Source: Gorillibacterium sp.
Lineage (GTDB): Bacteria > Bacillota > Bacilli > Paenibacillales > NBRC-103111
NCBI GenBank assembly: GCA_023511325.1
Contig: JAIMBU010000236.1
Coordinates: 1-5,633, forward strand
Direction of reading: 5' to 3'
Length of the DNA: 5,633 nucleotides
Shown: one piece after another, positions 1-5,633 of the stretch
Numbering within the stretch: the stretch's first letter is position 1
Layout: each line of letters starts with the position of its first letter
The notes under the pieces: model-generated
Told to the model about the DNA's origin: nothing
Seen by the model: only the letters and a program-made list of their open reading frames with translations
Database searches by the model: none
Translations under genes and position numbers: made by a program

Positions 1-783
1 AAGTTAGCCTTTGCGCTAAAAGATGTGCGAGATAGCGAAAGAAGCATTTTGGATATTGCGTTTGATTATGGTTTTTCATCACATGAAGCGTTTACCAGAG
101 CGTTCAAGGGAACCTATGGCGTAACGCCAAGTGATTACCGCAAAAAGCCTATGCCTGTCGCCCTCCGTACAAAAATAAACCCTTTTGACCGCTACTTTTT
201 CGGATTTGGAGAGATTGGTATGATGAAATCTACAGATGATGTTAAAATTTATTTTGTAATCATTCCCGCACACAAATTATTGCACATTAAAAATTATGAG
301 AGTAATGGGTATTGGGATTTTTGGCAAAAGCAAAGTCTTGTTCCGGGACAGGACTGCGAAACCATTTGCGGCTTGCTCGATAGCATCAAGGGCAAATTGG
401 ATGACGATGGCGGGAGCGAATCTAACGGCGGCAGCGGTCAGATTATGGCGTACATTAACGACCCGGACGGCAGACTCTGCGATTGGGGTATTCCACGTAC
501 AGAGTGTTATGGTGCACGTCTTCCTTTTGATTATAAAGGCGAAGTACCCCCACAGATGCTTATGATTGATGTTCCCGAAGCCGAGTATATTGTTTTTGAA
601 CACGGGCCATTCGATTATGAGCAGGAAAATCGTAGTGTGGAGGAAAAGATGGAACAGGCAATGGCAACCTTTGATTTTGCAGGCACCGGTTACTGCTTCG
701 ATACTTCCCCCGGTAGAATCATTTACTTTTATCATAATCCGAAGCGGTTTTGGAAATATATCAGACCCGTGCGGATGTCATAA
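1..783 (+). CDS. AraC-family transcriptional regulator with GyrI-like effector-binding domain (5' partial)
   Basis: This is the C-terminal part (260 residues) of a cytoplasmic DNA-binding regulator. The frame is open to the left edge, so the start and the first helix-turn-helix lie outside the window; the GTG at 25 is an internal valine codon, not a start. Residues 1-50 hold the second AraC helix-turn-helix and its signature (ILDIAFDYGFSS, then AFTRAFK, then GVTPSDYRK). Residues from about 75 to 257 look like a GyrI-like/AraC effector-binding domain, with VIIPAHKLLHIKNYES at its start and YIVFEHGPFDYEQE near its end. In this family such domains bind small hydrophobic or cationic ligands and switch the regulator; the ligand here is unknown. 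A Gly/Ser/Asp-rich stretch (about residues 129-142) interrupts the domain. The gene converges on the sugar-uptake cluster and, by a few lines I counted, is more AT-rich than it, so a direct regulatory link is not supported. The family call is firm; the target is unknown. Confidence 0.9.
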   Translation, partial: KLAFALKDVRDSERSILDIAFDYGFSSHEAFTRAFKGTYGVTPSDYRKKPMPVALRTKINPFDRYFFGFGEIGMMKSTDDVKIYFVIIPAHKLLHIKNYESNGYWDFWQKQSLVPGQDCETICGLLDSIKGKLDDDGGSESNGGSGQIMAYINDPDGRLCDWGIPRTECYGARLPFDYKGEVPPQMLMIDVPEAEYIVFEHGPFDYEQENRSVEEKMEQAMATFDFAGTGYCFDTSPGRIIYFYHNPKRFWKYIRPVRMS

Positions 784-808
784 TCAATAAAAAGCACCTG
801 TCCAATGC
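784..808 (-). terminator. Candidate weak rho-independent terminator of the leftward operon
   Basis: Seven bases after the esterase stop, the minus strand reads GCATT-GGACA-GGTGC and then TTTTTATTG. This gives a five-pair stem (three Watson-Crick pairs and two G-U pairs) at 794-808, a five-base loop, and a run of five U at 789-793. The position and U-tract fit a terminator, but the stem is short and weak. On the plus strand the G-U pairs become C-A mismatches, so it would not serve the AraC gene equally well. No stronger hairpin is visible in this convergent gap; either transcript may simply run on into the opposite gene. Confidence 0.35.
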
Positions 809-814
809 GTAACT

Positions 815-1897
815 TTATTCACTCCATGGATTATCCAGAGTGCCGATAAACTGTTCCAGCTCCTCTGCCATTTCCTCCGCTTCCGCCAGCCTTATATGCC
901 CAGGGGTGACCAGACCGGCGCGTTTATACCGGTAGGCAAGCACCTTGGGGTCTGCGAATTTCTCAGCAATCTCGAACAGCACCTCTTCCCAGCATAGCGG
1001 GTGAATCTTGACAGAGCCGGTCAATAACAGATAAGCGTGGGGATAGACCCTGCGGAGCCGATGCAGCAAGTCGGTGTACCGGCTGGTCCATACCACTTTG
1101 GCAGCAGCATCGGTCAAGATATCAGGGTAAGTGGAGCTGTCATTCTGACCTATGGCAATCACGACAATATGCGGGGTATAGCGGCGGAAATCCCAAGCCG
1201 TGATTTCCCCGAACTGGGGAATGGGATTGAGCTTATCCCAGGTTGTCTCCAGGCCGATCGTATCCGGCATGGTTACATAGCCGTAACCGTCCATCAGAGA
1301 AAGTCCGCCCATGCCGTTATTATGGATTTCGGCATCGAGCCTGCGCGCCAGAACGTTCGCGAAGGAATGCCCGCCGTTGCTCCTTCTCGTGATCTCTTCC
1401 TGGGACATATCCTTGTCATCGGCCATCCCCGCTCGTTCATAGACATCACTCAGACAGCCTGCTGTCAATGAATCGCCGTAGCACTCCAGGCGGCGCTTTG
1501 GTTTCGGAGCCGGTTTCATGACCAAGCTATCCGCGTCAATGGAAATGCCATGAAACGCACAGACTCCGGAACAGAAATCATTCATCCGGATAATGGTCAG
1601 ATCATGCTCTCCGTGGTCCAACTCAACCGCAACGGGATATTCCCTTTCTTCCGCTCCCGGCTGTAGCTGTATGACATACTCCACTCCGTCAATTTGGCAG
1701 TTGATCCAATGCGGATAGCTTACATAGGGAAGCGAGAAAAGAAGGCCAAGAGATGTACCAGTGAACCGCGTGCGGATGTACGAGCCTGGATAATGAATCA
1801 GCACAGCTTTCTTATTGGAATCATCCATTCTCCCGCTATAGCTGAAATATGGATGATCCGCATCAACATGGATCTTGTGCAGCCTGGATGGTATCAT
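815..1897 (-). CDS. SGNH/GDSL hydrolase with CE2-like N-terminal domain, probable intracellular carbohydrate deacetylase
   Basis: A 360-residue esterase with no signal peptide, so it probably acts in the cytoplasm. Residues about 10-125 resemble the beta-sandwich N-terminal domain of carbohydrate esterase family 2 (FSYSGRM at 18-24, then HYPGSYIRTRFTGTSLG at 35-51). An SGNH hydrolase domain follows, from about 136. Block I is ECYGDSLTAG with nucleophile Ser143, block II is NNGMGG around 193-198, block III is GQND at 250-253, and block V is TPGHIRLAEAEEMA with His334. The Asp usual two or three residues before the block V His is missing (Thr331 and Pro332 there), so the enzyme may work as a Ser-His dyad, as described for CE2 members, or use another acid. 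CE2 enzymes remove acetyl groups from xylan, glucomannan or related sugars. The start at 1897 is chosen because AAAAGGGTG lies six bases upstream; the longer frame from 1984 adds 29 residues that do not look like protein and has a poor ribosome site. It follows the solute-binding gene, which suggests it processes the imported sugar. The SGNH call is firm, CE2-like likely, the substrate unknown. Confidence 0.88.
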   Translation of the reverse strand: MIPSRLHKIHVDADHPYFSYSGRMDDSNKKAVLIHYPGSYIRTRFTGTSLGLLFSLPYVSYPHWINCQIDGVEYVIQLQPGAEEREYPVAVELDHGEHDLTIIRMNDFCSGVCAFHGISIDADSLVMKPAPKPKRRLECYGDSLTAGCLSDVYERAGMADDKDMSQEEITRRSNGGHSFANVLARRLDAEIHNNGMGGLSLMDGYGYVTMPDTIGLETTWDKLNPIPQFGEITAWDFRRYTPHIVVIAIGQNDSSTYPDILTDAAAKVVWTSRYTDLLHRLRRVYPHAYLLLTGSVKIHPLCWEEVLFEIAEKFADPKVLAYRYKRAGLVTPGHIRLAEAEEMAEELEQFIGTLDNPWSE

Positions 1898-1903
1898 TTG
1901 AAA

Positions 1904-1912
1904 CACCCTTTT
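1904..1912 (-). promoter_or_regulatory. Shine-Dalgarno site that fixes the esterase start at 1897
   Basis: The minus strand reads AAAAGGGTG, then six bases, then ATG. It matches the 3' end of 16S rRNA better than the sequence before the upstream ATG at 1984 (AAGCAAGGC directly against the ATG), so the shorter 360-residue product is preferred. Confidence 0.7.
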
Positions 1913-1925
1913 CTTGTTTAAAGCA

Positions 1926-1982
1926 GGAAACCGGCAGCTTGCCCGGATCTTAGGTGTGTGCGGAAGGAAGCCTCCGGTTTCC
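1926..1982 (-). repeat. Nested inverted repeat between solute-binding protein and esterase genes
   Basis: The intergenic stretch 1898-1998 carries a perfect 9-base inverted repeat: GGAAACCGG at 1926-1934 and CCGGTTTCC at 1974-1982. Three more pairs are possible beyond a one-base bulge. Inside it, using the same left arm, the minus strand can form a compact hairpin at 1931-1946 (CCGG, bulged G, CA, loop AGC, TG, CCGG), followed by TTTCCTGCTTT. The two folds are mutually exclusive over 1931-1934. After a binding-protein gene such a structure could protect the 3' end of the upstream message, partly terminate transcription so that the lipoprotein is made in excess of the esterase, or act as an operator. 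The U-run is broken, so a strong terminator is unlikely. What is seen is the repeat; its role is inferred. Confidence 0.55.
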
Positions 1983-1998
1983 ATGCCTTGCTTTGCTT

Positions 1999-3660
1999 TT
2001 ATTTCAGATTTTTATTGAGATCATCCAGAGCAGGTTGAACCTCCTTAAGCTTCTGGCTAACCCAAGTGTTCCAATCCTTCTCGATGTCCTTGGAAACCAT
2101 CAACTCCGTAATCTTGCCACTGATGTCCATGTTGGCCGTTGCCCTCGCATACACGTCTGACGTATAGTAAGCCTGCTTCGCATCCAGTGGAATGATATTG
2201 GTTTCGGGGCCGCTGTACAGCTCGTAGTTTCGGCGGGCCATGTCGCGTGCCCATTGCGAAACCGACGGGTTATCCAGGTTGAAGACATCGCGCGCTCCTG
2301 CAGGACGCAGCCAAGGCGAGCTTCCGAAAGCATAAGGATTTATAAGATTTCCACTGGCGTCCTTGTCCTTCCACAACACAACAGCCTTGCCGTTTGCATC
2401 GAGCTGCCAGTCTACATCCTTAATCCCATATCCCGCAAAATACCGGCCTTCATCCGATGCGAAAAAGTCCATAATAGCAGTCCAGCGCTCCGCTTTTTCA
2501 TCGCTGATGTTATGACTCATCGCTGTCTGGGACCAGTGGTCCGATCCCTGCCAAGCCACGAATTTTCCATTGGGTGCCTTAACCTTGGCAAGACCGATAG
2601 AGTTCTCTGGGTCTAATGACGGGTTGGCATCCTTGAAGCTTTTCGCCAAGGTAACGGGGCCGCTTACATTGGTACTGGCGGATACAATGGAAAAAGCCTT
2701 GCCTGCCACAAAATTATTGTCTGCGTCTCCCGACTTGAGCAGGGGCTGATCCTTCCAGATGATGCCCTCGTCATACATTCTTTTCATTTCCTTGACGGCC
2801 TGAAGCGTTTCCGGAAGCGTCGCGCCCCAGATCCATTTTCCATTGCTATCCTTTACGATCGCATCCATATTGGGCGAAATCCCGCCGACTACATATTTGG
2901 GGAACGCCCAAGTATCCCTCACGATCATGCCAATCGTCTTCCCTTGACCATTCTTGCCCGGGTCCTTCGCCTGAACGGTCTTCACTAAAGCATTCCACTC
3001 ATCCCAAGTGTAAATATCGTCTTCTTTAGCCAATCCAACATCGTTTGCCCAATCCTTGCGGTAAAAATACCCCAGACCACTCACATAATTGTACTTGCTC
3101 AAGTCACTTTGGGCCGGCCACGCATACATTTTGCCGTCAATGGCGAATTGCTTGCCTGCGGTCATCGAATCGTATTGCTTCTGTAAATTTGGATAATTGG
3201 CTAAATCGGGATACGCCTTGAACATGCCGGCTTGGGCCCATTCCACATATTCGCTATAGCGGGAGTAGTGGACATCCAGCATGATCAGGTCCGGAGCGGA
3301 ATCAGAATTGATCCAGACCCGGGTCTGATCGATATAGTTCCCCCAGGAGAGCGGCCAAAACTCAAACTCTACATTAAACTTCTCACAGAGCCACTTGAAG
3401 TTGGCTGCCGGCTCGCCTGACGCAGTAAGTCCTGCCTTCTCCGCGTCAATGGCGCTCATCGTAAACTTGACCTTGTTTTCGTAAGGATTCTCTGTTGCCG
3501 GAGATGCTGCGGATTGAGCCACCCCTGACACTCCAGGCGTAGTGGAAGCAACGGAAGAAGCCTTATCGCCGCCCGAACTGCACCCCGTCCCCAACCCGGC
3601 CACCATTGTGAAAAACAAAGTGCCTGCTAACCATTTTCTCGTTCTTTTTCTGGCTGCCAT
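1999..3660 (-). CDS. Extracellular solute-binding lipoprotein of a CUT1-type sugar ABC importer (LplA/YtcQ-like)
   Basis: A 553-residue lipoprotein that binds a sugar or oligosaccharide outside the membrane and hands it to the two permeases. The signal peptide starts MAARKRTRKW, has a hydrophobic core LAGTLFFTMVAGLG, and ends in a lipobox-like GTGC with lipidated Cys27; Gly at -3 is less usual than Leu. A Ser/Thr/Ala/Pro/Gly-rich linker (about 28-60) tethers the binding lobes. The large family 1 binding-protein fold follows, with typical features such as EWAQAGMFKAYPDL (140-153), the YFYRKDW segment (198-204) followed by TWDEWNALV (218-226), and many Trp and Tyr residues of the kind that stack on sugars. 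The length fits the roughly 500-560 residue LplA/YtcQ-like proteins common in Paenibacillus. The start at 3660 is set by an excellent ribosome site; an in-frame ATG at 3684 would add 8 residues encoded by the ribosome site itself. It lies 56 bases after the second permease. The substrate cannot be told from the sequence. Confidence 0.93.
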   Translation of the reverse strand: MAARKRTRKWLAGTLFFTMVAGLGTGCSSGGDKASSVASTTPGVSGVAQSAASPATENPYENKVKFTMSAIDAEKAGLTASGEPAANFKWLCEKFNVEFEFWPLSWGNYIDQTRVWINSDSAPDLIMLDVHYSRYSEYVEWAQAGMFKAYPDLANYPNLQKQYDSMTAGKQFAIDGKMYAWPAQSDLSKYNYVSGLGYFYRKDWANDVGLAKEDDIYTWDEWNALVKTVQAKDPGKNGQGKTIGMIVRDTWAFPKYVVGGISPNMDAIVKDSNGKWIWGATLPETLQAVKEMKRMYDEGIIWKDQPLLKSGDADNNFVAGKAFSIVSASTNVSGPVTLAKSFKDANPSLDPENSIGLAKVKAPNGKFVAWQGSDHWSQTAMSHNISDEKAERWTAIMDFFASDEGRYFAGYGIKDVDWQLDANGKAVVLWKDKDASGNLINPYAFGSSPWLRPAGARDVFNLDNPSVSQWARDMARRNYELYSGPETNIIPLDAKQAYYTSDVYARATANMDISGKITELMVSKDIEKDWNTWVSQKLKEVQPALDDLNKNLK

Positions 3661-3666
3661 ACATAT

Positions 3667-3676
3667 CCTCCCTTTT
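3667..3676 (-). promoter_or_regulatory. Strong Shine-Dalgarno site for the solute-binding protein
   Basis: The minus strand reads AAAAGGGAGG followed by six bases (ATATGT) and the ATG at 3660. It is the best ribosome site in the window, which suits a protein needed in excess over the permeases. It lies inside the extra codons of the longer frame from 3684, so it rules against that start. Confidence 0.85.
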
Positions 3677-3716
3677 GTGTTCATCTATAGAAACCCAAAT
3701 TGCAGGATCTCTTTTG

Positions 3717-4583
3717 TTATGCTTTGACTCCACCTAATGTTAAGCCTTTGACAAAGTATTTTTGCAGGAATGGATATACCAGAGAGATGGGCAGAATGGT
3801 CACGATAATGCCTGCCATCTGAATTCCATGGGGAAAGACCGAAGGGCGAAGGCTTTCCGGCATATCATTAATGACCGTGCTGGCAGACTGCATCATGTTG
3901 CGTACGACTAATTGCAAGGGCAATTTATCTACAGTCCGGATGAACAGCATCCCGTTATACCACTCATTCCAGCGGTCTACACCATAAAAGAGGCCGATTG
4001 TAGCCAGCATCGGAAGGGACAAGGGAAGGTATATTTTGGTGAGAATGTTGATTTCTCCTGCGCCGTCCAAGCGGGCAGCCTCATCCAGTTCAACAGGAAT
4101 GGTCTGGAAGTAGCTGCGCATGATCATCAGATTCATCACCGTAATTCCCATGGGAAGAAACATTGCGCCGTAACTGTCGATCAGGTGCATGTTCTTAATT
4201 AGCAGATATCCGGGAATCAGCCCGCCCTGAAAAAACATGGTGAAGACGACAAATAAATTGACGATTCTCCGCCCAGGAATCGGCTTGGAGAGTACATAAG
4301 ACATGCTCACAGTCAAAAACAAATTGTATGCCACCCCCAGCACCACAATGATCAGCGTGGATTTGAAGCCCGTAATCAACGATCCCCACTGAAAAATAAA
4401 TTTATAAGATGAGAAATCTAGCTCAGGGGGATAAAGAAGGAATGGAGAGCGGACATAGATAGACATAGGCACAATAGAAGTCAAGACCGAGTTATAGAAT
4501 GGATAAAGGATAACCACGCCCCAAAAAAGCATACAGATTGCTGCAATGACTTGAAACGAGCTTATTTTATTAAATAGTTTCAT
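3717..4583 (-). CDS. Carbohydrate ABC transporter permease, LplC/YtcP type
   Basis: A 288-residue inner-membrane protein that forms half of the importer channel. Six membrane segments are readable, roughly at residues 12-32, 70-95, 107-126, 139-157, 188-205 and 254-273. The ATPase-contacting EAA loop is clear: ELDEAARLDGAGE at 165-177 followed by KIYLPLSLP at 183-191, matching the family pattern EAA-x3-G with the trailing LP-x3-P. The C-terminus YFVKGLTLGGVKA is typical of this permease subfamily (the MalG-like partner). Its length is normal. It starts 21 bases after the stop of the first permease, and its ribosome site AAAGGGGG (4594-4601) lies ten bases before the ATG, close behind that stop, so the two are probably translated as a coupled pair. 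The substrate is undefined. Confidence 0.95.
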   Translation of the reverse strand: MKLFNKISSFQVIAAICMLFWGVVILYPFYNSVLTSIVPMSIYVRSPFLLYPPELDFSSYKFIFQWGSLITGFKSTLIIVVLGVAYNLFLTVSMSYVLSKPIPGRRIVNLFVVFTMFFQGGLIPGYLLIKNMHLIDSYGAMFLPMGITVMNLMIMRSYFQTIPVELDEAARLDGAGEINILTKIYLPLSLPMLATIGLFYGVDRWNEWYNGMLFIRTVDKLPLQLVVRNMMQSASTVINDMPESLRPSVFPHGIQMAGIIVTILPISLVYPFLQKYFVKGLTLGGVKA

Positions 4584-4593
4584 TAGGCTGACG

Positions 4594-4601
4594 CCCCCTT
4601 T
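4594..4601 (-). promoter_or_regulatory. Shine-Dalgarno site of the second permease
   Basis: The minus strand reads AAAGGGGG about ten bases before the ATG at 4583, just after the TAA of the first permease (TAAGGGAAAGGGGGC). The spacing is slightly long but usable. The close packing of stop codon and ribosome site supports one transcript with translational coupling. Confidence 0.6.
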
Positions 4602-4604
4602 CCC

Positions 4605-5585
4605 TTACAGCATTCTGGAGTCCTTATCGAGTCGGCCTACAATAAAGTTGGCGAACAGCAGCAGCACACAGTTAATAATTCCTTTAAATAGCCCAACTGC
4701 TGTGCTCAATCCATAATCGGCCGCCTGCTGGAAGCTGATGCGGTATATATAAGTATCGATAATATCCGCAGTATGGAGTACAGTCGGATTATACATGTTG
4801 AAGATCTGGTCAAAGTTCCCGTTAATTACGTTGCCGGCGGAAATAATCAACATAATCGCAGCAGTGCTTCTGATGCCCGGCCAAGTAATATGGCGGATCC
4901 GCTGAAAGCGGTTGGCGCCGTCAATGGTAGCGCTCTCATACAGGGCAGGATCGATACTCAGAATCGCCGCCATATAAATAATGCTGCTCCAACCGGCTTC
5001 CTTCCAGATACCGGTGAAGATCAGCAGCCCCCTAAAGATGTTGCCGTCCGTCAGAAATCCAATGGGCTGTCCTCCCAGCATGGTGATTAGGGAATTCAGC
5101 ATTCCGTCTGTAGATAGCAGATTGATCATAATTCCGCTGATGGTTACCCAAGACAAAAAGTGAGGCAGGGTAAAGATGATTTGCAAGCCCTTTCGGAGCT
5201 TGCTTGAAGCTAGTTCATTCAAAACAATGGCCAGGATAATCGGAATAGGGAATGAGAAAACAATTCTCAAAAAGGAAATAATCAGCGTATTCTTCAAAGC
5301 ATTCCAGAACTCTTGACGCCCAAACAAAATCTGAAAGTTGTCGAATCCGACCCACGGGCTGCCGCTAATGCCCTTGGCAATACTGTAATGCTTGAAAGCC
5401 AATTGAATACCGTACATCGGTCCATAGGCAAATATAGCGAAAAACAGCACCCCAAAGCTTAACAGTATGTATAGCTTCCGGTAACGCCACATTTCCCGTT
5501 TCAGCTGGCGCATTCTGGCCGAACGGTGACTTTCTCTTGAATTCTGCTTCAAAACCTGACTTCCATCCGGTACAGCAAGTTTCAT
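4605..5585 (-). CDS. Sugar ABC transporter permease, LplB type
   Basis: A 326-residue inner-membrane protein, the MalF-like half of the channel. A basic N-terminal tail (about residues 1-38, rich in Arg, Lys and Ser) leads into six membrane segments, roughly at 38-58, 99-125, 138-158, 184-207, 240-256 and 298-316. The EAA loop is present as a variant, ESATIDGANRFQRIRHITWP at 217-236, with the key Glu, Ala and Gly kept and WP in place of LP. The ending GRLDKDSRML is typical of LplB-like permeases. The frame remains open upstream to a GTG at 5597, but the ATG at 5585 is preferred because GGGAG lies five bases before it, whereas the GTG has a ribosome-like GAGG only two bases away. It is the first gene of the cluster inside the window; whether another gene (often a two-component system in these loci) precedes it is not visible. 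Confidence 0.94.
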   Translation of the reverse strand: MKLAVPDGSQVLKQNSRESHRSARMRQLKREMWRYRKLYILLSFGVLFFAIFAYGPMYGIQLAFKHYSIAKGISGSPWVGFDNFQILFGRQEFWNALKNTLIISFLRIVFSFPIPIILAIVLNELASSKLRKGLQIIFTLPHFLSWVTISGIMINLLSTDGMLNSLITMLGGQPIGFLTDGNIFRGLLIFTGIWKEAGWSSIIYMAAILSIDPALYESATIDGANRFQRIRHITWPGIRSTAAIMLIISAGNVINGNFDQIFNMYNPTVLHTADIIDTYIYRISFQQAADYGLSTAVGLFKGIINCVLLLFANFIVGRLDKDSRML

Positions 5586-5590
5586 TGCCA

Positions 5591-5595
5591 CTCCC
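5591..5595 (-). promoter_or_regulatory. Shine-Dalgarno site of the LplB-type permease
   Basis: The minus strand reads GTGGGAGTGGCA just before the ATG at 5585, giving a GGGAG core with five bases of spacing. This favours 5585 over the in-frame GTG at 5597. The remaining 38 bases to the window edge show no convincing -10/-35 pair, so the operon promoter is probably further right, outside the window. Confidence 0.5.
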
Positions 5596-5633
5596 ACATC
5601 CTCACTCTATTGTCTCTACATCTGTATTTCTAT

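Noticed and set aside
25..27. GTG as the start of the AraC protein
   Set aside because: The frame is open to the window edge, and the preceding residues (KLAFALKD) continue the expected AraC helix; starting here would cut the DNA-binding domain.
277..735. A 152-codon open frame on the minus strand inside the AraC gene
   Set aside because: It is fully antisense to a well recognised coding region, shows no recognisable motif, and is best explained as a shadow frame.
1037..1471. A 144-codon plus-strand frame opposite the esterase gene
   Set aside because: It lies antisense to the catalytic SGNH domain, whose motifs are unmistakable, and has no family resemblance of its own.
1926..1995. Catabolite-repression (cre) operator near the TGGAAACCGG sequence
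   Set aside because: It shares the TGGAAAC start but lacks the central CG and the matching right half of the cre consensus.
2254..2616. A 120-codon plus-strand frame within the solute-binding protein gene
   Set aside because: It is antisense to conserved lipoprotein sequence and has no domain features; I read it as chance.
3661..3716. Possible promoter or terminator between the second permease and the binding-protein gene
   Set aside because: Apart from the ribosome site, the 56 bases show no hairpin with a U-run and no convincing -35/-10 pair, so continued transcription is the simpler reading.
4773..5090. A 105-codon plus-strand frame opposite the LplB-type permease
   Set aside because: It overlaps the EAA loop and membrane segments of the permease on the other strand, and its own translation looks like random composition.

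Overview
The window looks like a chromosomal carbohydrate-uptake locus from a low-to-mid GC Gram-positive bacterium, most likely Paenibacillus or a close relative in Paenibacillaceae. This rests on strong AGGAGG-type ribosome binding sites, a Gram-positive style lipoprotein solute-binding protein with a Ser/Thr/Ala-rich linker, LplB/LplC(YtcP)-type permeases with no ATPase gene beside them, and an AraC protein with a GyrI-like effector domain. The genus is inferred from gene style, not from a marker gene.

Layout. At the left edge, reading rightwards (1-783), is the 3' part of an AraC-family regulator whose N-terminus lies outside the window. It converges, across a 31-base gap, on a cluster of four genes that all read leftwards. 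In transcription order these are: an LplB-type permease (5585 to 4605), an LplC/YtcP-type permease (4583 to 3717), a lipoprotein solute-binding protein (3660 to 1999), and a cytoplasmic SGNH esterase with a carbohydrate-esterase-2-like N-terminal domain (1897 to 815). The permeases are 21 bases apart and the binding protein follows after 56 bases, as in a single operon. About 100 bases with a nested inverted repeat separate the binding protein from the esterase. A weak candidate terminator follows the esterase.

How the genes fit together (inference). The lipoprotein captures an oligosaccharide outside the membrane, and the two permeases form the channel. A shared ATPase of the MsmX type, encoded elsewhere, would power uptake. 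The esterase, which has no signal peptide, would remove acetyl or similar ester groups from the imported sugar inside the cell. The exact sugar cannot be read from the sequence. The AraC gene points the other way and is probably not part of this operon.

Three starts differ from the longest open frames, because the best Shine-Dalgarno sequences sit before internal ATG codons (3660, 1897 and 5585). I found no tRNA, rRNA, CRISPR array, insertion sequence or phage gene. I see no clearly new system. The most notable points are the esterase with an apparently altered catalytic block V, its pairing with an importer, and the inverted repeat in front of it.
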